DNA of 64,000 bases, taken from assembly GCA_965112735.1 (NCBI GenBank), contig OZ218954.1, positions 2,356,001 to 2,420,000 of the forward strand. The letters are read 5' to 3'. Positions 1 to 11,600 of the stretch are shown here, piece after piece. This DNA comes from Phaeosaccion multiseriatum. Its lineage: Eukaryota > Ochrophyta, other classes. Every line of letters begins with the position of its first letter. Positions within the stretch are counted from its first letter, which is position 1. The notes under the pieces were generated by a model. It had not been told where the DNA came from, made no database searches, and saw nothing but the letters and a program-made list of their open reading frames with translations. A program made the position numbers and the translations under genes.

Positions 1-1
1 C

Positions 2-103
2 TTCTCGGATGCCCTCCTGCTCTCTCGGCTGGGCCTGGCAGTGATGAGCATTTCGCAGGCCGTGGGGTGGATCGCCCCGACCCCCTCCTCGCTGCGACGG
101 TAG
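2..103 (+). CDS. possible 3' end of an upstream plus-strand gene (partial)
   Basis: The window opens in a frame that stays open from position 2 to a TAG at 101-103. The peptide reads FSDALLLSRLGL..., then AVGWIAPTPSSLRR, with a hydrophobic character that would suit the tail of a membrane or targeted protein. Only 33 codons are visible, there is no recognisable domain, and the 5' part lies outside the window. It could equally be chance reading in intergenic DNA, so this is a weak call. Confidence 0.25.
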   Translation, partial: FSDALLLSRLGLAVMSISQAVGWIAPTPSSLRR

Positions 104-805
104 ACGGTCTTCTTGCACTTGGCTTGCTTTGTCTGTCCCCGTCTCCTCTCTGCCGTCTGCGGCGCCCTTCGAGGCTCGCTGCTCGAGCCCTCCCCTCAGG
201 TGAGAGTGGCAGGCCGACTGGCTGTGCTGCCTTGGCTGCGGGCAGCGGAGCTCGGCGGACAACGACGGAGGCAGGGGTGAAATAGAGCCCCCCCCTCCGC
301 TCGCGACGGGCAGGAGGCGCTGCTTGCCCCCGCTGCCGCTGCTGCTGCCCGCCCCTCTTTTAGTCTCGCTAGGACGCCCATGACTGTCGCTTCCTCCCGT
401 GCGACACTCTTTACCGTCGCAGCCAGCACGAGACGGTGCAATGAGACAGCACAGAGGGGTTTCAACGGTGGTTAGTGGGTGTGAGTGCCAAGTCATTGGA
501 GTGAAGACAGTCGACGATATAGCGAAGTGGGGAAAGACAATCCCCGGGTAGCTAGGTAGGCTTACCGACGCTTCTGAGGACGAAGGGAGTGGATGGAGGT
601 GCGACGATGCCAGGCGACTGCGGACCTTGCTGCTCCCTTCCTGCTTCCACCTCTGTTGGGAGACCTCCTGCTCGGGGTGGGGCTACGAGAACACGGGGTG
701 CTGGGACTGTGGCACCGTCTGTCAGTGAGTCAGAATCCAGTGCAGCGGTGCCAGTGGTGCCCTTTGGCCGCAGGAGAGGGTCCGACACTGCAAGTAGCAG
801 CTTTT

Positions 806-2116
806 CACACGCGCAGATGGTTCGCTGCAAGACCTGCGGGAGGGATCAGAGTAGCAAGAGCCGCCGTCAGACAGAAGAGACGGCGGACCACGTCAAAGTA
901 TATCCCGAAGCTAGTTGCACTGCAGACATGGCGAGCCAGGGCCACGTCTCTGTGCAGCAGGGCATCTTCGAGCAAGACAAAGGTAAGCACACCGGCGCTA
1001 CCACCGCGTGTCTTTCCGAGGAGCTGCTGCATCACCTGCTTGTAGGCCATTGCGACCTTGTATTGAGTCGCTGTGGTGAGGAGCACGTGGTCGCTCGCGT
1101 CCGTAGACGACAGACCCATGCATCGCTGCAGATCAACAAGCGCACAGGTTCAGTGTTAGCCATCCTTAGAGGACAAGACATGGGGGCTGGCTTGAGGCCC
1201 TGATAGACACTGATCACGCAGATAGCCTCTAATGATTAGACCAAGAGAGCATTGCTTCTCTTCCACGCCCCAGTCACTCTTGTCGATCAGCCGCTCCAAC
1301 CACAATAGAGGAAGGTCTCTCCTCTCACCTTGGCAGCGTCCATGGCGCTCAGTCGGGCATAGTGGAAAGAGTAGAGGTTATTTGCAAACGCCCTGGAGCC
1401 AGGAAGGCGCGCAGCGACCACGGCACGCACCGCCACCAGTCACAGAGCAAGAGAGAGATTCGGCGTGAGAGGTCCCCTCCAGCCATTGATGGGAGTCTCT
1501 TGCCTTCAGCAAGTATCTCTACAATACCACCAAAGAGCATACAGTACAAGCAGTCGATACCACGCACACAAGGTACCACCGCTCCCTGCTCTCGCTCGAC
1601 TCGACTCGTCGAGAAACCGCCATCGCTCCGCACGCACCTCATTTGAAGCCTTGCGGTGGCGCACAGGGCGTCCGCCTGCCTCGCGAGCGCGGGCTTTGAA
1701 GCGGAGGAGGTGCGCGTGAAGCACTCCATGACGGACTGCAGCCGCTCGGCCAGCTCCGTGTTCTGTGAGGTCTGGCGGAAGAGCTTGTCTCGCGCGAGAT
1801 CAATGCGATTCTGAATGACACTGACGTCTTCTGTGCAAGGCTCGGCGGAGGGATGAGGTCCTGTCGGAGCTCGGGCCGCTGCTGCAGCGGCTCCTAAGCG
1901 AGCGCCGCGGTGTGGCGGGGACGTGCTCCTCGACGCGGGAGATGTGTCCGCTGCCGTCTTCTCGGTCCCGACAGTGGGCAGCGCTGTCCGAGGTACCGCT
2001 TTGGCGAACATTTGCCCACTCCGAGCCCATTGGTCCCTCTCGTCTCCGGCGCAGAGACGCTCGGCGCCGTCGTCCTCACCCCCCTCCTCGTGCGCCTTTC
2101 GCTTTCGGTCTCCCAT
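806..2116 (-). CDS. unrecognised helical protein, spliced, 3' end uncertain
   Basis: A minus-strand model starts at the ATG at 2116 (MGDRKRKAHEEGG) and joins three exons in frame: 2116-1638, a 19-nt exon 1347-1329 and an exon starting at 1125. The product has a charged N-terminus, an Ala/Pro/Ser-rich stretch, then a helical segment (IQNRIDLARDKLFRQ, TELAERLQSVMECF) followed by DHVLLTTATQYKVAMAYKQ. The helical part looks like a real conserved protein, but I do not recognise the family. Beyond about 1046 several donors and acceptors are possible and a further exon may lie at about 190-465, so the 3' boundary given is only where one open frame stops. Plus-strand open frames overlap the same DNA; I judged them shadows, although a good plus-strand donor near 983 keeps that open. 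Confidence 0.4.
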
Positions 2117-2302
2117 CTTTTCCTCACATTCCTCTCCGAGACGCTTCAGGTTACTCCTCGATGGGGAGGATAAGTTCGACTTCTCCTCACCTCCAAGAGT
2201 AAGTCTACGCTTCAACCAGCCCCCCCCAACGCCCCTCGTTATAGGAGTTAGGAGACACGGAGAGCGGAGAGTAGACGAGTAGCTCGGATGGAACCCCGTC
2301 AA

Positions 2303-3136
2303 AAAAGGGTGCAGTGTGGTGCAGTCTCGTGATGCGGAGGCCTCTCGCTAAGAGCACTCATATTGGCTGAAGCGATTCACACACTCTCCTCCCCCAGACT
2401 TATTTGTGCAAGAAGAGGCGTGCTCAAGCACAATTCGACACGGAGAGAGCGTGTCTCTTTTTTGATGGCCCTGTCAACGTTCCCCAGGGGTGGACAAACT
2501 GGGTGGTGAGGCAGTCACAAGCAGCTTCTAATCGCCTTTTCCGCCTCCCCTCCTTCCTCCACGGCTATCATTCACACTCCCGCCACCTTCTGAGACAAGC
2601 TCTCGCCTTGGCGCCAATCCATGGAGTCAGCTCAAGTGCTTCATTCTGTTCCGATGTTCAGGGCGTGTGCTCGCAACAAGACATACGAGCATCTGCTCAG
2701 CAGCTAACGAGAGCGAACAGGACTTTTGTTGGCGGTAGGAACAAATGTATTTCGTGGGCAGTGCGCCTTGTTTCCTCTTTATTCGCCATCTATACCTTCC
2801 TACTGCCGCTCACCGCACAGCCCAGGCACCCTCCCCCCTACTTGTCAGCTCCGGCTTTCCTCGGCCGTGCCATGCTCTTTCCCCAAGAGAGGACAAAGCT
2901 CACTACCACTCCTCCAGCCGGGTCCGTGGGGTCATTCACAAGCCCCCAAGTCTCAGACCTCCCCACGCCCTCCCTGCTCGCGCAACCCCATTCACTCGAG
3001 CTGCGGTGTGACCTGGTCCTTGCTCAGCTCCTCGTTGCCCACCAGCGTCTTGGCCATGTACACGGCCAGCGGCACGGCGATGAGCAGCCCCTGTGTGGTA
3101 CCTACTACTTGCTAAACGGACCATAACATCCCGTCT
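2303..3136. other. about 0.8 kb without a supported gene; one exon-like segment
   Basis: Between the unrecognised minus-strand gene and the end of argJ no complete gene could be assembled. A 240-codon plus-strand frame covers most of it but has no recognisable motif. On the minus strand, a segment from about 3098 to 2999 follows a CACACAG acceptor-like site and reads GLLIAVPLAVYMAKTLVG, then NEELSKDQVTPQLE and a stop. That looks like the end of a one-pass membrane protein, but no upstream exon that avoids argJ was found. Confidence 0.4.
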
Positions 3137-5663
3137 CTAGCTCCTGTAGTCCGCGTTGATGCGTACGTATTCGGCGGTCAAGTCCCCCCCCCAGCAAGTC
3201 TCTTCGACGGAGCCGAGGCCAAGGTCGATATTAATGTCGATGCACTTGAAGTGCGGCGGATAGAGCAAGTGCGCCCCGTCCACCACCATGTCTGTACTCT
3301 TAAATAGAGTGAACAGCTCGTTCTCCATCTCCTGCACACGGTGGAGGTCAGAGGCAGAGGTTGATTGGTCGACAACAGTAGACAAAAGGGCAGCGCTGAT
3401 GCTGATCAGCCTTCCGACTCTCCACTGCGTAATTAAACAGCGGAAGCGACACGACACGACTCACCTCGTCTATGAGGAATTGCCCCTTCTCGAAGACGAC
3501 CCGGTCACCAAAAGCGAGCGAAGTTGCTTCCGTGTCGGCTGCCGGGCACTCAATCGCAAGCACACGACCAACCACGCCCAGCAGACGCCCCACATTGGGA
3601 TCATTGCCGGCGATGGCGGAGGTGAAGAGCGGCGAATTCACAACCTCCTTACCGATCCGACGAGCGACTCGCGCTGACGGCGAGCCCTTAACGCAGACCT
3701 GCAGGATGAGGGGATGTCCCACCAGGGTGTATTGGGGGGGGGGGTACATTCGATTGAAAACGCACAGCCATCGTATGGGCGAAATACGGTTACAAGACAG
3801 AGGGAGAAAGAAAGGCACGCGGCGCAGACGAAAGGGCTCAACACGGACCTTGAGGACGTGGCCGACTCCTTCGCCATTCCGCACAATGTCCTCTGCAAGC
3901 CCCTGGCAAACGTCCTGTCCACAAGCAGCACAGCACCGGGGCGACAGACACGGAAGGAAACGTTTCAAACAGATCGGGTCCTTTTGCGCGGTGCAGAGCC
4001 TCTCCAGCCTTCCCTCACGCCCACGTACACAGGTGGACTGCAAATGACACACATACCGTCAGGGAGGTCCGAAACGCCTCCACGTCTTGTTCCGTCGCCG
4101 ATACCTGCAAGCACAGAAACCAACAGCGCGTTGTCATTCTTTGGCCGTCTTGTGACTGACGCGCACCCGTATAAATGCATCTCACCTCGCCGCTCGAGAT
4201 GAGGACAACGGTGTCGCTCGTGGAGGTGTCTGAATCCACGCTTATACTATTGAAGGACTTGTCCACCTGGTGGGGAGGGGAGCGAGGGCAGAGTGAGTGG
4301 GTCAGCACCTCCTCGCAAACTCGGTGTCTGTGGACTGACCGAGGTAGCGCAAGAGAAAGCGGGTGATAGAGACGAGCAATAACCACGACTCACCACTTCT
4401 TTGAGCATACTCTGCAGGCTTTCTCGTGGTAGGTCCAGATCCGTGAGCAAAAAGGCCAGCATTGTGGCCATGTTGGGTTCAATCATGCCCGCACCTTTCC
4501 CCATTCCGACTAAGCGGGCTCCACTTCTGCTCGGGAGGGACGAATGACGCCATTTGAGTGCAGCCAAGAAGAAGGCCAAAGGCGAATAGCGGTCCGTTAC
4601 CTTCCTATTGGCGTTCCTCGCAGCTTGGGGTAGCGGTCTGTCGTCATAATCGCCTTTGCCGCCGGGAATAAGGACTCTCTCTGGCTCTTTGCCTTGCAGA
4701 TGCACAAAAACAGGCAAACGGACGAGAGAGTGGGTCGGCATGGCCGGACTGGCGAGCTAGGAGCGCTTGGGGGGGTCCCGTGGGCACGACTCATGCCAGA
4801 TAAGGACCACACTCCACCAAGGGAGCAGCTGGGGGGGGGGGGGGCTGTGTCTCTACCTTGGCGTCTGGAAGAGCAGCGATGATGCTATCGGCGGGCAGGC
4901 GCCATCCGATTACGCCAGTCGAGCTGGGTAGCACCTCACCCTCGAGGCCATAGATGCCTTGCACCTCACTGCACACTCGCTTGGCATCGGCGATTCCGTC
5001 GGGAGCGCAAACGTTGGAAATCTTGTTGTTCACCACCACCGCCTAGCGAAACACAGAGACACACACAGACAGAGAGAGAGAGGGGGGGGAGAGCGAGAGC
5101 AGAAGGAAAGTGGTTCACGGGCGGTACACACCGCACACTGACAGAGAGAGCTCCTCGCACATATAGCAGCGAGGGCATGGATGGGTTGGGCCGACGCACC
5201 TGGATGGGAGCTCCGGAGGCGAGCTGCTCTCTGCCGAGAATCACAGGCGCGCCAGGGAATTTGTTCAACGTGAAGACAGCTGCCCATTTCTCACTAGGCT
5301 GAGCAGCACCATCGAGAGCCAGAGAGGGAGCAGGAAACGACGCACAGCTTTGAGAACGTGCAGAATTGCCCTCGAAAGCTCGCCTCAAGTGGTCTCCTTC
5401 CCCAAGGGCGGAGGTGGGGTCGTACCTTATCGAGGGCGATGACGGTGACGTTCATGGTGGCCGGCTTGGCCACCTCCACCGGGGTGAACTCGAGTCCTGT
5501 CGATCCTATGCTAAAGCCAGCAGGAAGCTCCCCCTGCAGCGAGTATGAAAAGCAAAAAGGCCCCAAAGAATGGGCATAAGATTTGCAAGAACAAGCCAGG
5601 AACTTCGTTAAGGAGTGGGAAGGAGGAGAAAAGGGATGAGAGAGAGAGAGAGAGAGAGAGAGA

Positions 5664-5725
<62 letters not shown>

Positions 5726-6093
5726 GGGAAAACGAGACTGAGAGAAAGAGATGGGCCCACCTGCGCCTGCAAAAAGTCCAAGTACTCCTGCTCGGAGGCG
5801 AAGGACATGCCTAGTGTCACACTTGAGGAAGCTGTGTGCCGCTGTTGAGCAACGCCTGTCGTCGTGCCTGGTGCCTTGGATCTATGGTGCGATGCGGTTG
5901 CTCTCTTGCAAGCGCTACCGCTGCCCGCTCCTTGGTACTGTGGAACGAAAGGTGTCACCCTGCCAGAGAGAGAGAGGAGAGAGAGAGATAAGAAGCGAAG
6001 CGCTCAGCAAGGACTGTTGGAGAAGGCGTTCACGTTTGCGCAAGACGCGTCTACCTTCCAAGAAAGCAGGAGAGGAGTAGTGCATGTAGACAT
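3137..6093 (-). CDS. argJ: glutamate N-acetyltransferase / ornithine acetyltransferase (ArgJ)
   Basis: ArgJ transfers the acetyl group of N-acetylornithine to glutamate in the cyclic arginine pathway, normally in plastid or mitochondrion. Twelve minus-strand exons keep frame: 6093-6055, 5937-5761, 5533-5426, 5298-5200, 5042-4857, 4692-4601, 4526-4394, 4266-4186, 4104-4057, 3902-3849, 3698-3465 and 3331-3137, giving about 481 aa. Visible family motifs are [32 protein letters not shown], the autocleavage and nucleophile region [13 protein letters not shown] (Thr after Ala), [32 protein letters not shown] and the C-terminal [10 protein letters not shown]. Residue V replaces the usual W in GNDPNW, and the usual NSGNAN block reads [11 protein letters not shown]. 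The start is the least certain part: the first exon ([13 protein letters not shown]) was chosen because it splices in frame, and a further 5' exon is possible. Intron 2 is filled by a GA/CT microsatellite. The gene is divergent from the cyclin gene. Confidence 0.9.
5638..5721. repeat. GA/CT microsatellite in an argJ intron
   Basis: An almost pure (GA)n run interrupted by GTGTGTGT lies within argJ intron 2, about 40-120 bp downstream of the donor on the minus strand. It generates long spurious Arg-Glu and Ser-Leu reading frames. Confidence 0.95.
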
Positions 6094-6302
6094 CGATGCC
6101 GCATGGGCAACACCAGCCAAATAGCTGCAAGTGGGAGAGAGAGAGAGAGGAGCTTGATTTGTGAATTTGTTGAAGGGAGGAAGGGCGCCCAGTTTTAGTT
6201 TCAGCTCTTCCCTCCCGCTCGGCCCACACAGACAGATCCTTGTGGATGATGGGTGAGTAGGATCCATAGTGGGAAGGAGATGCGTGGCATATGGCCTTGG
6301 GG

Positions 6303-7924
6303 ATGATGCAGACCGACCGGCACTTCCGGGTCGAGGAGTCCCCTTCCGTGAGCGAGGGCATGAGTGTAGCCACGGAGCTGGAGCTGCGACGGACCTCGTG
6401 CCGCTTCATCTCGGCGGCTTGCAAACGACTCGAAATGTAAGCTGCAGTAGGGGCTTGTGTGCCCCACAGGGCTCCTTTGTCGATTTCTGTCGAGATGAAC
6501 TCAAGGCCCTAACCCATGCTAAGCTTGCCCTCCTTCCTCATTTCCCCTCCCCTTCTTATCTTGTCTTTTTAAGGCCTATTGATGTAATAGCCACGGCGCA
6601 CGTCTTCTTCCACCGATTCTTCGCTTTGCAGGTAGGTAGCACCGCCAGCAATTTCGTGCACCTGTGGGTCTGGAAGTAGCGCGAGGACCATCACCGAAGA
6701 ACTAGGCTTCTTAACGATGTCTCGCCTCCCCATCTATCCCTTGGTGCTCCCACTGATTTACGCAGTCCTTTGCGCAGCACGATCGCTTCGTCATTGCCAC
6801 CACCTGCGTGTTCCTGGCCTCCAAGGTGGAGGAGTCTGCCCTCAAGATGGACAACGCCCTCGTTGAGTGTCACCTCACATGGATAGGAGTGAGCCACACG
6901 CCTCTGGCCCCCGGTGCCACCCTGTCGAAGACGAGCATTGCGACCAACGCAGAGACCAACCCGTACTTCAACACCAGAAGCGCGGATTTCAAGACCCTGC
7001 GCGAAAAGGTGCTCATCTGCGAGCGTGCCATTGTGCAGACCATCGGCTTCGAGCTCAGCGTCAAGCACCCCCACCACTTCATTCTCTCGCTGGTCAAGAC
7101 GCTCTTCCCTTCGGACTTGGGCGGGGGGGTCAGTGGAGGGGGCGTCAAAAAGAGTAGTGGCGCGGGGAATGGCGGCGCCAGTCCAGCCGCATCCACGGGC
7201 GGGGCATCACCCTACGTGGGTGGACTGATGGGCGGAGCGTCGCCCTACGGAGGCGCTGGGGGGGCAGCGTCTGCGGCAAGCTTGCGCAGGAACCGAAATA
7301 CCGCCATGAAGTCCGTTCTACAGACCGCTACAAAGATCGTCAACGATCAGATGCAGGTACTGTATGATGAGCGGTCTTGGACATTCGCCTCTGTCCCTGG
7401 CGCCCCACCCCCCTCCACGGCAAGGCAGTCCAGGAACACATCAATCTCCTCCCCCTGACCGCTCCTCGTGCCGCTGCGCCGCTCTTTCCCGCTCATGTGT
7501 ATGTTGTCATCTCTTGCGGTGACTCGTGCCCGGTGGTGGTGCAGAGTACGCTGTGTCTGACTGTCCCTCCGCGGCAAATCGCAGCGGCGGCCGTGTACCT
7601 GGCGACTTTAATCGCTGGTGTGGAGCTGACTGACAGCGCGAGGCTCCTGGCCACGGCCTTTGAGGCGGACGGGAGGGCCTTGTTCGGTACGTCATTGAAC
7701 TGAGGGTGGTTTCTGTAGTTGCCAGGTTCCTCTGGTCGGATCCATGCATTGCTTTTTTTCTCCTTCCCTTGTGAAGGGGACCTCTCCCCGTTGTGTATCC
7801 TTTCCCCCTTGACCGTGCTCTGTGTTGGCCGCCTTCCGCAGACGTGTGCGACGCTTTATTGAACGCGTATGAGGAAGCTGGCAGCAGTAGCAGGGAGCAC
7901 GCGAGCGCCACTGGAAGTCAGTAG
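6303..7924 (+). CDS. cyclin of the K/T/L transcriptional type
   Basis: Five exons (6303-6436, 6574-6631, 6766-7356, 7545-7686, 7842-7924) splice in frame to 335 aa. The N-terminal cyclin box is clear: a TPS-like entry (VEESPSVSEGM), LRRTSCRFISAACKRLEM, DVIATAHVFFHRFFAL, FVIATTCVFLASKVEE, then LREKVLICERAIVQTIGFEL and HPHHFILSLVKTLF. A second fold half follows: IAAAAVYLATLIAGVEL. This arrangement is typical of cyclins K, T and L, partners of CDK9/12/13-like kinases in transcription elongation and splicing. Between the halves is a Gly/Ser/Ala-rich insert (GGASP repeats, about residues 125-175), and the protein lacks the long C-terminal tail of animal cyclin T. The start is the first of two adjacent ATGs. 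It shares an upstream region of about 0.2 kb with argJ. Confidence 0.85.
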
Positions 7925-7991
7925 TCAGTAGCGCTGTTGAGAGGCCCCTCCACTGGAAGTCAGTAGTCAGTAGCGCTGTTGAGAGGCCCCT
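7908..7991. repeat. 42-bp perfect tandem duplication across the cyclin stop codon
   Basis: Positions 7908-7949 and 7950-7991 appear identical (42 bp each). The first copy contains the last codons and TAG of the cyclin gene; the second repeats them in the 3' UTR. Each unit also contains an internal AGTCAGT doublet. Confidence 0.95.
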
Positions 7992-8677
7992 CCGAAAGAG
8001 CAGCCCCCCCCCCTCCGAGCGGCCGCCACCTTGGCTGTGAGCTGCCGCAAAAGGGCGCAGTCATGTTGGGTGCAGAGAGAGAGAGAGAGAGAGAGACTTG
8101 GGGCGGGACGTGTGCTCGGCCTGTTCGACAGGGCTGGGTTGGACCTTGCCCGAGGTCGGATACAAAGCCAAGTCTTCGCCCGAGCCGAACTGATTACCCC
8201 CCCCCCCTTCTACAGTATGAAAGGAGGACGTACACGAAAAGAGCAGGTGTGGAAGGAATGCCACATGATATTTGAGGGCAGGAAAAGGAGTATAATCCCT
8301 CAAAGAAAGAAAGAAATGATATCTTCATCAAACGCCGTGCAAACTATAGGCGAGTGGGACCACTCTGAACCATAAAGAAACCCTTCTTTTCTCGGTCCAA
8401 TGCCAAATGGCACACCGCTTTGCCAGGTGCAGCGAAGGGCCTTCGCCTCCGTTTTACTCCTCGGTATTACTGCGGCTCTCCTCCTCCTCCTCATTCACCC
8501 TCCTCTGCTCACTCCTCCTCTGTCAAAAACGCCCTTGCCCCATCTTCCCCTCCAGCCTCTCCCATTGCCATGACTTTAATGGCAGTTATTCTTGGGGCGG
8601 CCCTGACTACTCATGCCAGCGCGGGACCCTCCGCTTGTCTGCACTTCTCCTTTGCCGTCTCAGAAAAGCACCTCGGC
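7925..8677. other. convergent intergenic region, no gene seen
   Basis: After the 42-bp duplication this 0.75 kb gap between two converging genes holds a short GA run near 8078-8095, a poly-C tract at about 8198-8208 and a pyrimidine-rich segment at 8460-8560. It is best read as 3' UTRs and spacer. Confidence 0.6.
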
Positions 8678-11600
8678 CTATCCCACGCGCACCACGTCCG
8701 GCGTGATGCTGCTTTGGCTCTGGCTGGCCATTTCCATCTCCCCCTGCTGTACCGGCAGGTAAGTCTCCGCATCTCCTCCCCCCTTGAAGTGCTTGTACAT
8801 GAGCATACAGAAGCCCAGAGACACGCTGCCTCCCACGAGGATCACCACCGCCCACAGGATATCCATAAACACCTCGCTGGAGCCGGGCTCAGGGGTCTGA
8901 GAGGTAGGGTAGGACAGAGGAGCCAACAGTAGCATTTGCACAGGGCAGGGGGTACACACAAAGTTGGCGTCAAGAGAGAGGCGAACTTCCTGTCGAGACG
9001 AGGACGACAACAAGCGCAAAATACTACTGCTCCCCCCCACTTCAGGTTCTCTGACCCCCCCCCCCCTCACTCACATTCACTGACTCGTGGTTCACAAACG
9101 TCCTCTTGTACACATTCTGGTTGTTGCCCGTCTGCCCCTCCAGCAGCCAGTCGTCATCCCATAGGAAGTTGGAGTAGTCATCTGAGTACCACGACGAAGT
9201 GTAGTAGGCAGTCACATCAGCCGTAAAGTTGGAGCTCCCGACCGGGCCACAGTCCTGGCAATCCGTGCCCATGGCACACACCCCAGAGGACCGCTGGTCG
9301 TCGCAGTAGCCGTCCCGCGCCCACACGCACGTGTTGTCGCAAGTCCCGTCCGACACCACCTGCACCCCGCAGTCGGAGCAGTCCGTGCCCACCTCACACG
9401 CTGCAATGCCTCCGTAGCTCATGTCGTCCGAGCCAAAGTAGGAAGATCCGTAGTAGGAGCTGGAGTACCCTGCATAGTTGTAGAAGCCGTCGTCATCATA
9501 GTACATGTTGGCGTCGTCATCCATACTCCAGCCATATCCTCCCCAGCCGTAGCCGCCCATCCCTCCCCAGCCGGGCTCATCGCACTGCCCATCCATGGCG
9601 TAGATGCAGCTGTCCTCGCACGTCACCTCGTCGCTATCTGCGTGCACAAGGGCCACCTCCACATCCATGCTGATGGGCCCTGCTCCCGTGTCCACCTGAA
9701 TGACCTTCAGAGGCACAGTGTCATCCCCGGTGACGGTTGCCCAGCTACCCTGCTTTAGCACCAGGGTAACCTCGTGGTCCATCCACTCGTAATCATCCAC
9801 CGCGTAGTCGCTGCTCAAGGTGGGGTCCAGCGTGATCTGCGCAGGATGAGAGAGGGCGACGGAAGGTCAAAGTCATGCACCGTACGCGAGAGGCTAAGCA
9901 TTTGGCACAGTACAATACACATGTAAGATGTGTCTTGTCCCTCATGGTTGCAGTCGCGCTGAGACGAAAAGAAATCTATTCACGCCTCATCAGTCCCCCT
10001 AACAAAAGAGCAAAGACCCGCTATCACCACCCCATCACACCTCACACCCACCTCCGGCTGTCTGCTGGGGTTGGACGTACACAGGAAGCCAGAGCCTTGA
10101 ACGGAAAAGCGCTTCGTGTGAGACGCGTAAATCCGCAACTCGGTCTTGGTCACAACGGGGTCGGCCAGAATCGTGGCCACCTGTACGCCAGGCACAGCAC
10201 CGACACAGTAGGACGATACGATATTATAGCGGGGGCACAAGCTTGAGAGCCTATGACTGACTTTCGCTCCTTGTTTAGGCATTTCTCTCCATTCTACCTG
10301 CAGCGTTGTACTCTACTAGTGTGGGAACCTCGTGCCCGACATCCCTTCTTACCCTGATGCCAAAGCCCCTGGCCAGCTTAATAACGGTGTCTTCGTCGGT
10401 CTTGTCGGTCTGGACGGTTAAGCACAGCAGCGAGCCTCCGTACGCGGACCACTGCTTGCCGTCCTTGAGAGACAGCCTCACGGCGTCTGTGCCCTGCGGA
10501 ACAAGGCAGGGTGGGGGGTAGGGTCACAAGTAGGGGAGTCAGCGAGCCAATACAGAAGCCCTCCGCCCCCACCCCCCCCTTAAAAAGTGAGGCACTCCTT
10601 ACTCCTACTCCGTACTTCGCCGAGTCAGTATAACACAGGGCCCTCCCTCACCTCCGCCGTCAAGGTGTAGCCACTGGAGTCCAGCGCAGGGGAGAAGGTG
10701 TACTCGAAAGAGGGGAGCAGCCCCGGGCCGTTGATCACGATGTCCTGCTTCAGCGCGGACTGGTATACAACCTTTTGGAAAGGGGAGGAAGACAACGGCA
10801 AGCCAAAAGGCAAGACACAGCGGTTACGGTACCAGACTCGGGTGCTGCTCTTGGGGTGGACAAACTGTTTGTGAACCCAAACGCAAGCTGCCTACCTACC
10901 TGGTCATTGTTGGGAGTAATCGTAATGCCACTCTCGTCCGTGGCGGAGTCATCTCTCACGACGGCAACTCTCACGGGCTTCGGCAGAACGAACATGCCTG
11001 CGCCAGTGTCCACTCCAGTGATCTGTCCAGTCCGGAGACGCAAGGGCAGGGGACGCACGCGTTGGCGGTAAGGTACAGCAAGTATTTCAAACGAGGTGCG
11101 ATGAAGGAACAGGACGCGCCGGTGCTCACAAGATGCCCCCCTCTCCCCCCCCTCCTCCCCCCCTCTCGTCAGGACTCACCCTGAGAGGACCCTTCTCCCC
11201 CTCGGGCATCCAGCTGGTCACCAGGGACAGCTTGCAGGCCGTGCTGTTCTGAACTTGCACAATGTAATCGACGTTTCGCTGCAGTTTGCCTCCCTCGAAT
11301 TGAAAGTTGGGCGTGTTTTGCAAGCTGAAGCCGGAACCGAAAATCTCAAGCTCGTGCGTGTGCGTACGGAACAACTGCGAGCGGCCAGGGGCGGGCGGGG
11401 GGGGGGTGGGAGTCAGCAGGAGGGAGCAGTCCACAGCAGTGAGCAGAGGAAAGCACCGGTGCGACGAATGGCGTGAGGTAGGTAGGCGAAAGCACACAAC
11501 AGATCTCTGGACCCCCTTCCACAACTCTTCAATCTGTCAGATTTTGCTTTGCTGTTTCAGTTTCATACCTTCGTGTCGCCAGATAGCACAGAGGGGTCCT

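Noticed and set aside
589-1203. 204-codon plus-strand frame as a gene
   Set aside because: No recognisable motif, and the minus-strand model in the same place has frame-consistent splice sites and a helical protein pattern; kept open as an alternative.
5545-5958. Arg-Glu and Ser-Leu rich reading frames over the GA run
   Set aside because: They read through an argJ intron microsatellite; the true exon ends at 5761.
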